60,215 nt of DNA from Bacteroidaceae bacterium. GTDB taxonomy: Bacteria > Bacteroidota > Bacteroidia > Bacteroidales > Bacteroidaceae. Positions 35,501 to 43,917 of this stretch are shown in pieces (within the stretch, counting starts at the first letter, position 1; every line of letters starts with the position of its first letter). The position numbers and the translations under genes were made by a program. Under the pieces are notes generated by a model, which saw only the letters and a program-made list of their open reading frames with translations, was not told the DNA's origin and did no database searches. The DNA is taken from the NCBI GenBank assembly GCA_017535725.1, contig JAFXTO010000057.1, positions 1 to 60,215 on the forward strand. The letters run 5' to 3'.

Positions 35501-38500
35501 GACGGGCCAAAGCATTTGAATAGCGATCCATCTCGCCGTAAGTCAGTTGACTGTCCCGATCCACCACAGCAGGTGCATCAGGTGTGCGCTGAGCCTGCTC
35601 GGTGAAGAGGTTGGCAAAGGTCTTACTCAGATCAACGTCGATTTCCTTGCCCGTACCTATCATAATAATTCGCTCGGCCTCCTCGTCGCTGACGATGCTG
35701 ATGGTGTTGATGGCAGCATCAGGCTTTGCCATCATTCGCTCAACGGTCACCTTCACAGCGTCGGCCAGACTCTGCATCAGACGGGCGGAATATTTACCAT
35801 TGTCGTATTCCACACAAATGCTGGGCTGGCCCTGCACTTCGCTGATAAAGAACGTGATGGGGAACTTGGGCACTTGGAGTTCCATATTATCCAATTCCAA
35901 CGGAGTGCCCTGACAGATGTATTGGCTAATCATTCCCAATTGATAAACAAACTGTATCTCTGCCGTCAATCCGTAGTCAGCGGCAATCTGTGCAAAGGGA
36001 TAATTCTCGTGACTCAGGGTCTCGTCGAAGTTTTCGCTCACCTCCTGCAAGAACTCCTTCACCGTCTGTTTTCCAATCGTTGCACTCAGGGCCAGCGTAT
36101 TCACAAACATACCCACGGTGTTGCGGATATTCAGGTTGGAGCGACCACTTGAGACGGTGGTGATGCATACCTGCTCGCTATTGGCAAAGCGGGACAATGA
36201 ATAATAGATGGCCGAAAGAATCAGATGGGCTGGGGTGATGTTGTTGCTGCGGCAGAAGGTTTCAACAGCCTCAAGGTCAAGGGCGGAGATTGCTTTGCCG
36301 ATAGTTCCCTTGACAGGATTCGGCAGGTCGGGACGAACTTCCGTAGCGGTCTCGACAGCAGAAAGGCGCTCTTTGAAGAAATCCTTGGCAGCGAGATAGT
36401 CCTCACCTCCCTCTGAGGCCTTTTCGGCTGTCACGTAGGCTGCATAGCTTTGTTCTTCTTCCTCAATGGGGAAGCCATTGAGCACACTGCACAATTGTTG
36501 CAGGAAGATGTCAACAGAGCCACCGTCGAACACCAGGTGATGCACATCCATCAACAGATAGGTCTGCTGTTCGGTTGTCACTATCTCAAAACGATAGAGC
36601 GGACCCGTACTGAGGTCGAAAGGCTTCACGAAGTCCTGTTTATACGGCTTCAGTTCGTCCTCGTTCATCTGTTTTACGGGTACTTCTACGACCTGCTCCA
36701 AATCAACGGTCTGCACGATGCCCTCATCGCCATTGCCGAAGTGAACGGTCAACTGTGGATGCATCTTGACCAGTTTCTTTACGGCCTCGGCAAGTGCTGT
36801 TGTATTTATATCTTTCTGGAACTGAATGCAATATGGTACATTGTACAGCGTTGAGGTGGGATTCTTCAGGCAGTCGAAATAGACGCCAGTCTGGGCGTAA
36901 GAAAGTGGAAGCCTCACCCCCGCCCCCTCTCCCAAAGAGAGGGGAGTAGATACTTCTTTCACCTCTTTTCCGTCTGAGGAGTGACCACTCCCCTCGGCCT
37001 CTGGAGAGGGGCTGGGGGTGAGGCTTCTCCAAATCTCATTCTCAATGCTTTGCAGCGTGCCATTCTTTACCAATGACTTCGCATTAAGGGTAACTCCGTA
37101 ACGCTTGTTCACCTGGATAGCCAACTTGATAGCAGAGATAGAGGTCAGGCCGGCAACTCCCAGAACGGTGGTAATGCCGAAATCGGTGTTATTAATGATG
37201 CCGGCAATCATCTCGTGCAACTCCTGCTCCAAGAGGTTGAGTGGGGCCTGCTCCGTTTGTTGCGTTGGCAACGCAACAGACTTAACGGGTTTCGGCAGTG
37301 CCTTCTTGTTCACCTTCTGGTTCTGGTTCAATGGAATCTTCTCTATCTGCATCGTCACGGCAGGCACCATATAAGGCGGTTTCTGGTCGAGGATAAAGTT
37401 GTTCATGGCCTCAACGTCCACCTGCTCATCGCTGACGATGTAAGCAGCAATGAACTTGCCGCCGTTCTCATCATCGAAGGCCTGCACGGTAGCGTCCTTG
37501 ATTCCAGGGAACTCGCGAATGACAGCCTCCACCTCCTTCAGTTCGATGCGGAAACCGCGAATCTTTACCTGTCCGTCCCTGCGACCCACAAACTGGATGT
37601 CGCCCGATGGCAGGTAGCGCACTATATCGCCGGTGCGATAGGCACGGGAATATTTGCTAGAAGCACTAGTCGAACTAGAAGGACTAGTCGTACTAGAAGC
37701 ACTAGTCAAACTAGAATTACTAGAAGTACTAGAAGTACAAGTGACGAATGGATTCTGAATAAATACCTCTGCGTTTTTGTCGGGTCGGTTCAGGTAGCCG
37801 AGTGCCACTTGCGGTCCAGCTGCCAACAATTCACCCATTGCTCCCACAGGCAGACGGTGTCCCTGCGGATCAACGACATAAAGCCACACATTGTCCATAG
37901 GCTTACCGATGGGAACGTCCGTTTCTTTCTTTTTTATGGGATATATGGTGATAAGGATGGTGGCTTCTGTCGGGCCATAGCCGTTGTGCAGCTGATAGCC
38001 CTGAGGCGGGGCGATACTGGCCAGCTTCTCGCCAGCCACAGAGAGATGTATCAAGGAGTGGTTCTCGATGTTCGATGCAAACTGATAGCCCACCTGTGTC
38101 GTCATGAACGTATGAGTGATGTGTTCGCGCTCCAGGTATTCATTGAGCGAAACGAGGTCCAGGCGCAGTTCTTCGGGGATGATGAATACGGTGGCACCGC
38201 CCGTCAGTGGCGGATAGATTCCCTCTTGATGTACATCGAAACCATAGCTGGCATATTCAGCCACGTTGTGCTCAGGCTTCAGGTCGTAGTATTTCCAATA
38301 CCAGTTGCAGTAGCAGACCAAGTTACCATGCGTCAGCTGGCAGCCTTTGGGAACACCTGTCGAACCGCTGGTATAGAGCAGGATGAAACGGTCGGAGGGG
38401 GACAATTGAGAATTGATAATTGATAATTGAGAATTGACCTCTGCCGTGAGGGCTGGCAGCGACAACAGTTCCTTCGTCAGCAGTACATCCCCCTGATATT

Positions 38501-40133
38501 CATCCACCAACTCACGCAGCGACTCGTCGGCAATGAGCAACTTGGCAGCAGCATCCTGCACCATGAAGTTCAGACGCTCCTTCGGGTAGCTGGGATCCAG
38601 CGGCTGATAGGCACAGCCCGCTTTCAGGATTCCGAGCGAGGCTATAGCCATCCACTCGCAGCGGGGAATGATGATAGAAACGGCATCGCCCACGCCCAGT
38701 CCTTTCGAGATGAGATAGGCTGCTATGCGGTCACTGATGTCATCAACTTGTGCATAGGTGTAACGATGATCCTTGAAAACGACGGCCTCGGCAGCGGGTG
38801 TGGCCTTCGCCTGACGACGGAACAGCGATACCACCGTCTGCGTGTCGTCGTACGGACGGTCTGTGTCGTTGAACGAGTCGAGCAACGCCATCTGTGCGGC
38901 GGTGGTCATGCTGATATCGCACAGTCTTTCCTGCGTAAGGAAACCCTCTAAGACCGCCTCGTAGCTCTCCATGAACTGACTCATCAGTGCCTCGCTGTAT
39001 TCGTTGCCATTATACTCTGCTTCCAACACGAATCGTCCTTCCTTGATAACGACTTTCAGATAGAGCGACACCTCGCGGCTGTTGTTGCAAAGAAGAATAT
39101 ACTTCATGGGCTTGCCACAGAACGGATTGTTTTCCAGGGTGTTGCCGTGCCAGATAAACAGCGTGGCGGGTTGCAGTCCCAAGTCATTGACGACGTCACT
39201 ATAATTGTACGACCCGTGCTGACGGCAACCTTTCATCTGCTCCTCTCCGGCCTTGATGAAGTCGAGCACATGGGTGTCGGCATCGAACTTGGCATACACA
39301 GGTACCGTTTTCACCAGCATGCCCACCATACGGCTGCTGCGCTTGTCGGCACGTCCATTGTGTACCGTGTTGAACAGTACCTGCTGCTCGTTGTTGAATT
39401 TGGCCAACAGATAAGCGTAGGCTGCTGTAAAGACGGAGCTTCGGAAGACACCGTTCGTCTTGCAGAAAGCATCCACCTGAGCTTTGTCCACAGCCATTGT
39501 CCGTGTCAGAAGGGCATCCACAAACTGCTTGTCGTCGCGGTCGGGCAGCAGCGGAGAGTAGCAGTCGCCGCAATCGAAGTTTTCCGCATACCATTTCTTG
39601 TCCTCCTCAAACGCTGGTGTCCGGCGCTGCTCCTCTTCTGCGATAGCCAGCTGGGCCATCGTCAGCTGCTCCGCCTCCAAGGGCTCACCGTTGTAGGCTT
39701 TCTCGATGTCTGCCAGCATAATGCCCTGCGAGCCACCGTCGAACAATGTATGATGAACATCCTGGAAATAATAGAAGTGTTCTTTGTCGCGCAGCAGGCG
39801 GATGCGGAACAGGCGGTCGCCCACGATGTTGAACGGCTGAACCATCGTCTGCTTGACAGCTTCGATGTCGTCAACATGTTCTACCTGCAAGGAGAATGTC
39901 TCCGTGTCGTCAATCGTCTGCACGGGGTCGCCCTGCTCTGTCAGTTCGATGCGCGTAAACAGCGTCGGGTGGGCAGCCACTACGGTCTCAACAGCCCGCC
40001 GGAGCCGCTCTTCGTCCAGACTGCCATCGAGGATATAGAAACAAGGTACGTTATAACAAGGCTCTCCCGAGTGGTTCACACTTTCCACGTAGAGTCCGTA
40101 TTGCGTTTTAGTTAATGGTGCGGAAGTTTTCAT
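32598..40133 (-). CDS. Two-module nonribosomal peptide synthetase with terminal reductase (C-A-T-C-A-T-R)
   Basis: 2511 residues. C1 (1-430, active site HHTLFDG at about 126), A1 (445-970, LLYTSGSTG at about 588), T1 (serine in GLTSISAIKL, about 1001), C2 (1080-1480, HHLVFDG at about 1197), A2 (1540-2010, MIYTSGSTG at about 1664), T2 (GGTSINAIKV, about 2049) and a reductase (from 2143, LLTGATGYLG for NADPH, YSKFK for catalysis). Catalytic motifs look intact, so it should release an N-capped or free dipeptide as an aldehyde. A C domain at the start suggests an acylated or otherwise loaded first residue. A2 pocket positions read roughly D-A-E-G-T-G-V-D-D, acidic enough to suggest a basic residue; A1 is not assignable. 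Five in-frame repeat inserts sit in linkers or loops. No phosphopantetheinyl transferase lies in the window. Last gene of the operon. Confidence 0.93.
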   Translation of the reverse strand: MKTSAPLTKTQYGLYVESVNHSGEPCYNVPCFYILDGSLDEERLRRAVETVVAAHPTLFTRIELTEQGDPVQTIDDTETFSLQVEHVDDIEAVKQTMVQPFNIVGDRLFRIRLLRDKEHFYYFQDVHHTLFDGGSQGIMLADIEKAYNGEPLEAEQLTMAQLAIAEEEQRRTPAFEEDKKWYAENFDCGDCYSPLLPDRDDKQFVDALLTRTMAVDKAQVDAFCKTNGVFRSSVFTAAYAYLLAKFNNEQQVLFNTVHNGRADKRSSRMVGMLVKTVPVYAKFDADTHVLDFIKAGEEQMKGCRQHGSYNYSDVVNDLGLQPATLFIWHGNTLENNPFCGKPMKYILLCNNSREVSLYLKVVIKEGRFVLEAEYNGNEYSEALMSQFMESYEAVLEGFLTQERLCDISMTTAAQMALLDSFNDTDRPYDDTQTVVSLFRRQAKATPAAEAVVFKDHRYTYAQVDDISDRIAAYLISKGLGVGDAVSIIIPRCEWMAIASLGILKAGCAYQPLDPSYPKERLNFMVQDAAAKLLIADESLRELVDEYQGDVLLTKELLSLPALTAEVNSQLSIINSQLSPSDRFILLYTSGSTGVPKGCQLTHGNLVCYCNWYWKYYDLKPEHNVAEYASYGFDVHQEGIYPPLTGGATVFIIPEELRLDLVSLNEYLEREHITHTFMTTQVGYQFASNIENHSLIHLSVAGEKLASIAPPQGYQLHNGYGPTEATILITIYPIKKKETDVPIGKPMDNVWLYVVDPQGHRLPVGAMGELLAAGPQVALGYLNRPDKNAEVFIQNPFVTCTSSTSSNSSLTSASSTTSPSSSTSASSKYSRAYRTGDIVRYLPSGDIQFVGRRDGQVKIRGFRIELKEVEAVIREFPGIKDATVQAFDDENGGKFIAAYIVSDEQVDVEAMNNFILDQKPPYMVPAVTMQIEKIPLNQNQKVNKKALPKPVKSVALPTQQTEQAPLNLLEQELHEMIAGIINNTDFGITTVLGVAGLTSISAIKLAIQVNKRYGVTLNAKSLVKNGTLQSIENEIWRSLTPSPSPEAEGSGHSSDGKEVKEVSTPLSLGEGAGVRLPLSYAQTGVYFDCLKNPTSTLYNVPYCIQFQKDINTTALAEAVKKLVKMHPQLTVHFGNGDEGIVQTVDLEQVVEVPVKQMNEDELKPYKQDFVKPFDLSTGPLYRFEIVTTEQQTYLLMDVHHLVFDGGSVDIFLQQLCSVLNGFPIEEEEQSYAAYVTAEKASEGGEDYLAAKDFFKERLSAVETATEVRPDLPNPVKGTIGKAISALDLEAVETFCRSNNITPAHLILSAIYYSLSRFANSEQVCITTVSSGRSNLNIRNTVGMFVNTLALSATIGKQTVKEFLQEVSENFDETLSHENYPFAQIAADYGLTAEIQFVYQLGMISQYICQGTPLELDNMELQVPKFPITFFISEVQGQPSICVEYDNGKYSARLMQSLADAVKVTVERMMAKPDAAINTISIVSDEEAERIIMIGTGKEIDVDLSKTFANLFTEQAQRTPDAPAVVDRDSQLTYGEMDRYSNALARQLIDFGVQPNDFVCVMLDRFKEFPLAVLSIHKAGAAYTPLDFEYPNERLSYMLENSESKVLITTHDVLAAKQAEGDFSTAAAKTFFIDDFMAEICSVCGDGIAAPIDLSTPDGLAYMIYTSGSTGKPKGAMLHQAGLRNFISVVIDMEKLTSADRISGHRSFSFDAHIEDMYPVLTLGGSFHIMPTEIRKDLAAIRQFLFDHQITGGGYSTAMTCLLLNAFDDLPIRFTTGGGEKMDGVYSDHIEIINVYGPTECTDDTSYYSIAPGRRVENIPIGQSVANNWNFIVDSAGNLVPQGVAGELCFAGVQVGRGYWRLPERTAKSFVDCPFVKEDRWGRPVRMYHTGDLCRWNEDGQIEYMGRIDTQVKLRGFRIELGEIESKALNIEGVRQAAAEVRKVMGNEHLVLYYTVVDGLSIDDEAIRQALAASSLADYMVPDAYMQMDSMPMTPNGKINRKALPAPEMKRATEYEAPKGEKEELFCSIFSDILKIKEVGATDNFFEIGGTSINAIKVIVEASKHGVQIVFNDLFSLKTPRALAAFVESSSSSSSSTSSSSRPSSETSKTSISSPEAEHYAPLNALLCANTLSAFRNGQRQAIGDVLLTGATGYLGIHILNELLTNYHGKILCPIRAKGNDEAMSRIKTLYFYYFGRTEAFSHFEERVTAFVAEVTKPDALDNLTISQSDNLTVINCVANVKHFSAGNDIEMVNIESVRHLISFCLRTGSKLIHISTNSIAGISVDNVPGPEVKLSEQDLYIGQNIDANKYVYSKFKAEELVLDAIAHHGLNAKIMRVGNLSARQKDGEFQINFNTNNFLATLRAYVAIGMVPYEALDQRFEFSPIDEVAHAIMQLSQTPKECMVFHPCNTHRQFLSDILIGFAKAGITLKRVENEEFQQALDKMMENPDLVTLLRPLMAYNMSGAHKTRWIESTNDYTTQVLYRLGFQWPPTAADYVHRFVDTIVGFDYFTV
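33790..33875 (-). repeat. 9-bp CTAG word array in the synthetase, T2-R linker
   Basis: Words of nine bases each holding ACTAG or TCTAG (for example AGAACTAGA, AGTACTAGA). They encode the serine/threonine-rich linker between T2 and the reductase at about residues 2088-2115. Confidence 0.8.
36911..37024. repeat. 114-bp inverted-repeat element, in frame inside the synthetase
   Basis: Ends GCCTCACCCCC...and...GGGGGTGAGGC, same family as the element at 1026-1140, but with more diverged arms. 114 bases is 38 codons; it encodes the LTPSPSPEAEG...EGAGVRL linker between T1 and C2 (about residues 1037-1074). Confidence 0.85.
37660..37740 (-). repeat. 9-bp CTAG word array in the A1 domain
   Basis: Nine words of nine bases such as ACTAGAAGC, ACTAGTCGA, ACTAGAAGG. 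They encode about 27 serine/threonine-rich residues before AYRTGDIVRY in A1, where related domains have a short loop. Confidence 0.85.
38402..38440 (-). repeat. 7-bp word array in the A1 domain
   Basis: Five TTGA words spaced by seven bases (AATTGAGAATTGATAA...). It reads VNSQLSIINSQLS on the protein, just before the LLYTSGSTG core motif. Confidence 0.75.
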
Positions 40134-40148
40134 ATTATCAGTTTTTCA

Positions 40149-40326
40149 ATCTAAAATCTTTAAATCTTTAAATCTTTAAATCTTTCAACTCGTCAACTCG
40201 TCAACTTGTCAACTTGTCAACTCGTCAACTCGTCAACTCATCAACTTGTCAACTCATCAACTCATCAACTTGTCAACTCGTCAACTCGTCAACTCATCAA
40301 CTTGTCAACTCGTCAACTTTTCAACT
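40149..40326. repeat. 8-bp word arrays between the synthetase and MATE genes
   Basis: About four AAATCTTT words followed by about 17 copies of TCAACTNN (NN is CG, TG or CA). They fill the whole spacer and run into the last codons of the MATE gene, whose TGA stop is made by a word. No promoter signature is present. Confidence 0.9.
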
Positions 40327-41632
40327 CAAACCTCACGTGTGTCATCTTGTGAAGCGCGAAGATGGCAACCATCTCGATGATATAGGCAACAAGCCAACCA
40401 TACCAGATCCACTCCTTCATATATGTCGAAAACAGCCATAGCACGGGGATGACCGTCAGCGACAGGGCGAAGGAAATAAAGAGAGCCATGTGGTGATAGT
40501 TGTAGAGCTTATAGACAATCATGATGGTGTAGATGTAGCAGAAGGGGATGAGACAGACGGCAAAGACACGCAACGCCTTGCAGCTCTCAATAATCATGTC
40601 GCTCTCGTTGGTACCAAAGAGCATCACAATGCTTTCGGGCCATATCCACACATAGATACAGGTGATGACCATTGCCACGGTGATGAAGTTAAACGACTTG
40701 CGCAGCACCAGCGTGAAAGCCTCGTTGTCGCCTCTGCCCACCTGGATGGAGCCCAGCGACTGGATGGTGCGGCATACGCCTCCCAAGAACAGGTTGTAAA
40801 TCAGCAACAGGTTCATACAGAGGGCAAAAGCATAAATACCCGTACGTCCCAGCGACGACAAGATGATTTTGTTTGACGCAAACATCAGCAACGTCAGACA
40901 GATGGAGGCAATGGCCAGCGGTGCGCCCTGCGAGATGATAGCGCCAAACACTGGTTTCTGGCGTCCACAAGTCAGTCGCAGATGATTCTCCTTCGAAAGG
41001 AAATGGATGCCCATCAAGGCAATGCCCACCACATGACCAATAACAGCAGCCCAGGCGCTACCTTCGATGCCCCAGCCGAAGTACTTGATGAATACCACGT
41101 CGAGCAGCAGGTGAACAAGATTATCCACCAAAATGGATACAGACACCAAACGAGGACTGCCATCAACGCTGACCATCGTATCAGCACCCCACATCAACAA
41201 ATAGACCGGAGCGCCTATCAGCGTCACTCTGAGGTATTCGTAAGTAGGCTGGTAAAGTTGCTCGTTGTCACACAGCAGCCGTGTCACGACATCAGGCGTC
41301 AGAACACCACATGCCGTCAACAGGAGACCAGTCAGCAAACAGGCCAACATCGAAACAATGAAGATGTACGATGCCCGCCGATTGTCCTTTTTGCCTAATT
41401 CCATACCTACCAACATACCAGCGCCTGTAGCCAGCAGCATGTTGACGGTGTACATAAACTGAAGCAATGGCAGCGACAGGTTGATAGCACTCACCGAGTC
41501 TTCGTCAATCAGGTTGCCCACGATCATCGCATCAACCACATTTCCCAAGCAGGCAGACAATCCAATGAGGATCGATGCCCACAAGAAACGCCAGAACTGG
41601 ACGTTAAACACTTTTTTTTCTTCTGTTTTCAT
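40313..41632 (-). CDS. MATE family efflux transporter
   Basis: 439 residues, 12 hydrophobic helices, typical MATE length. DAMIVGNLIDEDSVSAINLSLPL near the start and GSAWAAVIGHVVGIALMGIHFL in the middle fit the DinF/NorM-type superfamily. It exports small organic molecules in exchange for sodium or protons. Its place directly before the synthetase suggests export of the peptide product or self-protection. The last codons and stop fall inside the TCAACTNN array. Confidence 0.9.
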   Translation of the reverse strand: MKTEEKKVFNVQFWRFLWASILIGLSACLGNVVDAMIVGNLIDEDSVSAINLSLPLLQFMYTVNMLLATGAGMLVGMELGKKDNRRASYIFIVSMLACLLTGLLLTACGVLTPDVVTRLLCDNEQLYQPTYEYLRVTLIGAPVYLLMWGADTMVSVDGSPRLVSVSILVDNLVHLLLDVVFIKYFGWGIEGSAWAAVIGHVVGIALMGIHFLSKENHLRLTCGRQKPVFGAIISQGAPLAIASICLTLLMFASNKIILSSLGRTGIYAFALCMNLLLIYNLFLGGVCRTIQSLGSIQVGRGDNEAFTLVLRKSFNFITVAMVITCIYVWIWPESIVMLFGTNESDMIIESCKALRVFAVCLIPFCYIYTIMIVYKLYNYHHMALFISFALSLTVIPVLWLFSTYMKEWIWYGWLVAYIIEMVAIFALHKMTHVRFELKS

Positions 41633-41688
41633 CTTGTTTCAAGGTGGATTAGTTAGTTATCAGATGATTGTTGTTATCAATTCGGAAT

Positions 41689-41897
41689 CGAGAAATCGGT
41701 TAATCGAGGAATCGAAATGTCGTTTAATCGTTTATTCGAGGAATCGTTTAATCGTTAAAACGAGATAACGAAATAACGTTATAACGAGATAACGAAATAA
41801 CGTTATAACGAGATAACGAAATAACGAAAAATCCTTAAATCCTAAAATCCTTAATTCCTAAAATCTTTAAATCTTTAAATCCTTAAATCGTAAAATC
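41689..41897. repeat. 8-bp word arrays between the MATE and porin genes
   Basis: Three families in a row: words with AATCG (41689-41757), CGNNATAA (41758-41829) and NTTAAATC/CTAAAATC (41830-41897). The last begins directly at the porin's TGA stop. No TTTGC promoter is present. Confidence 0.9.
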
Positions 41898-43259
41898 TCA
41901 GAACTTCGTTGTAAACAGTCTTGGCGAGATCACGAGCGAGGCCCAGCCCCAGCGGGCAGTCTTGCTGCTATTGCCTTGTTTCAGGGCGTCCATCGTCTCT
42001 GTCCCGAACATCATCGTGTAGCCTGCCGCGAGGGAGATGTCCTTTGTGAAGGTGTATTGAGCCATGATGTCGATGCTATGTCCCAGCGTTTTATTCATCT
42101 TGGTCAGTTCTGTCGCCACAGCTAAGTAGTGATAGGTGGCACTGCACTCGAACTTGGCGAAGGGACGACCGAAAGCTCCTACGTAGGCATTCTGCAGACC
42201 GGGAGTGAAACCATTGATGTAGGCTTGCTCATAGAAATAATCCATCATACCATAGAACTTGGTACGTGAACCATAAAGAGGTGTGAAGCCCCTTGCAACA
42301 TCATGCAGCACCATACCAAACTGACCTGGTTTAGTGACGGGCACATAGTCATCGCCGCTCAGGTAGTCATAACCTGCCGTGAAGCCGTAGTAGTCAGAGG
42401 GTTTGACGGTGGCTTTCGCGCTGGCCATCCAAGCTGTGATTTTCCCATCCGTCTTCATCAAGGGGTCTACAAACCGACCCCCCTGCCGATAATATGCAGC
42501 CTCCAGCGTCAGATACTTGGGATGATAGTTCACGTAACCGCCATACAACTGCTGGTACACTGTCGAAGGCTCTTTTTTCTGGTTCCCTTGCTCACCTGAC
42601 TGCAATCCTACATTCATAAAAAGCAAGGACACTCCTAATGGGAACTTGGGTAAATCGTAGTGATACCATGCGGTCAGCATCGTCTTATAAGGTTGCGACC
42701 CGCCTGCATAGTAGGTGCTCTTATACACGTTTTCGGCATTCTGGTTGTAGGCAAAAAAGGCGTGTGCCTTATGGCCATAACCTTCATAACCCACCCGAAA
42801 CACGTCGTGCGACAGAGAAGCCATCGCAAAGTCATTGGTGCCGATGATACGCTCATCGTCGTAGGACAGGGCGATACGGCCGACCTGTGCGAAGAGGCCG
42901 TTCTTGGCCGTCATCTTCACCCAACCTTCATAGAGGTTGAGAGCCATGTCACCGCTCATGCCCCACACGGCCTTGTTCTCGATGACCGCATGCGCTTGCA
43001 AATAGGGCCGCTCATAGTCCGCAATCAGTCGGGTACGCCCAAGCAGGAAGTTTGATTTATCATCCAATACGACATCACCTTCCTTGGGCAGACCGCCTCT
43101 CACGATTTCACCGTGTGTCAGAAAGTTCAGACCGAAACTCAGGTTGTTTACCTTGGTCGAATCAGTCTGTGCACAAACACTGAGCCGTGGCAAAAGCAAG
43201 GAGACAACAAGAATCGTCAGCGTCTTTAATTTTTTCATTCTTTCATTTTTCAATTTCAA
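41898..43259 (-). CDS. Outer-membrane porin-like beta-barrel protein
   Basis: 453 residues with a signal peptide (LLPRLSVCAQ) and alternating aromatic strands up to a C-terminal RLFTTKF, as in 16- to 18-strand porins (OprO/P or alginate-export-like). Pore substrate not predictable. Starts at 43259 or 43238 are possible. The first overlaps the STAS stop by 17 bases; the second (MKKLKT) gives a shorter, more usual signal peptide. It lies between the STAS and MATE genes in the operon and could pass the peptide product or its precursors. Confidence 0.75.
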   Translation of the reverse strand: MKLKNERMKKLKTLTILVVSLLLPRLSVCAQTDSTKVNNLSFGLNFLTHGEIVRGGLPKEGDVVLDDKSNFLLGRTRLIADYERPYLQAHAVIENKAVWGMSGDMALNLYEGWVKMTAKNGLFAQVGRIALSYDDERIIGTNDFAMASLSHDVFRVGYEGYGHKAHAFFAYNQNAENVYKSTYYAGGSQPYKTMLTAWYHYDLPKFPLGVSLLFMNVGLQSGEQGNQKKEPSTVYQQLYGGYVNYHPKYLTLEAAYYRQGGRFVDPLMKTDGKITAWMASAKATVKPSDYYGFTAGYDYLSGDDYVPVTKPGQFGMVLHDVARGFTPLYGSRTKFYGMMDYFYEQAYINGFTPGLQNAYVGAFGRPFAKFECSATYHYLAVATELTKMNKTLGHSIDIMAQYTFTKDISLAAGYTMMFGTETMDALKQGNSSKTARWGWASLVISPRLFTTKF

Positions 43260-43551
43260 AGATATTCTGAAAACCGCTCATGCTAAAGATTTCTGCGACA
43301 CTCTCGTTCAGATGAGCAATGCGGATGGAACCACCCTTCGCCTGACTTTCTTTCTTGAGCTTCATAAAGAACCGCAGACCCACTGAAGAAATATACTCCA
43401 GCCCGCTGCAATCGATTAGCAGCGCCTTGTCAGCGAGGTTCAACACTTCCTGTAACTCATCTGCCTGATTGCTGGTTGCTACGACATCCAGTTCGCCGGA
43501 CAACTGTACACAGATAACATCCGACATCGTTTGAATACTAATTTGTACCAT
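43243..43551 (-). CDS. STAS-domain anti-sigma-factor-antagonist-like protein
   Basis: 102 residues, single STAS domain. ALLIDCSGLEYISSVGLRFF holds the serine that is phosphorylated in SpoIIAA/RsbV relatives. Such proteins bind a switch kinase or another partner when dephosphorylated. The PP2C-type phosphatase gene lies directly upstream in the operon, so it is the likely activator. No RsbW-like kinase gene is in the window. Confidence 0.9.
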   Translation of the reverse strand: MVQISIQTMSDVICVQLSGELDVVATSNQADELQEVLNLADKALLIDCSGLEYISSVGLRFFMKLKKESQAKGGSIRIAHLNESVAEIFSMSGFQNIFEIEK

Positions 43552-43560
43552 AATAATTTA

Positions 43561-43917
43561 TATTTATTTCTTTATTTCTTAATTTCTTAATTCTTTTTTC
43601 GGCCTCGTTATTACGTTTTTCCGTTTTTCCGTTATCACGTTATTACGTTATATCGTTATTTCGTTATTTCGACAACTTATCGGCCACCCCATTTCAACTA
43701 GTCAACTTCTCAACTCGTCAACTTCTCAACTCGTCAACTTCTCAACTTGTCAACTCATCAACTCGTCAACTTCTCAACTCGTCAACTTCTCAACTCGTCA
43801 ACTTCTCAACTCGTCAACTCGTCAACTTCTCAACTTCTCAACTCGTCAACTTCTCAACTCGTCAACTCGTCAACTTCTCAACTTCTCAACTCGTCAACTT
43901 CTCAACTTGTCAACTTT
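43561..43917. repeat. 8-bp word arrays between the STAS and phosphatase genes
   Basis: TTTATTTC-type words (43561-43595), CGTTATNN-type words (43606-43672) and about 27 TCAACTNN words (43695-43917). The last family reaches into the phosphatase gene and makes its stop codon. The 350-base spacer contains nothing else recognisable. Confidence 0.9.

Noticed and set aside
43695-43917. CRISPR or classical phase-variation tract
   Set aside because: The words are 8 bp without spacers, and the array lies at and beyond a stop codon rather than in a promoter or early coding region.
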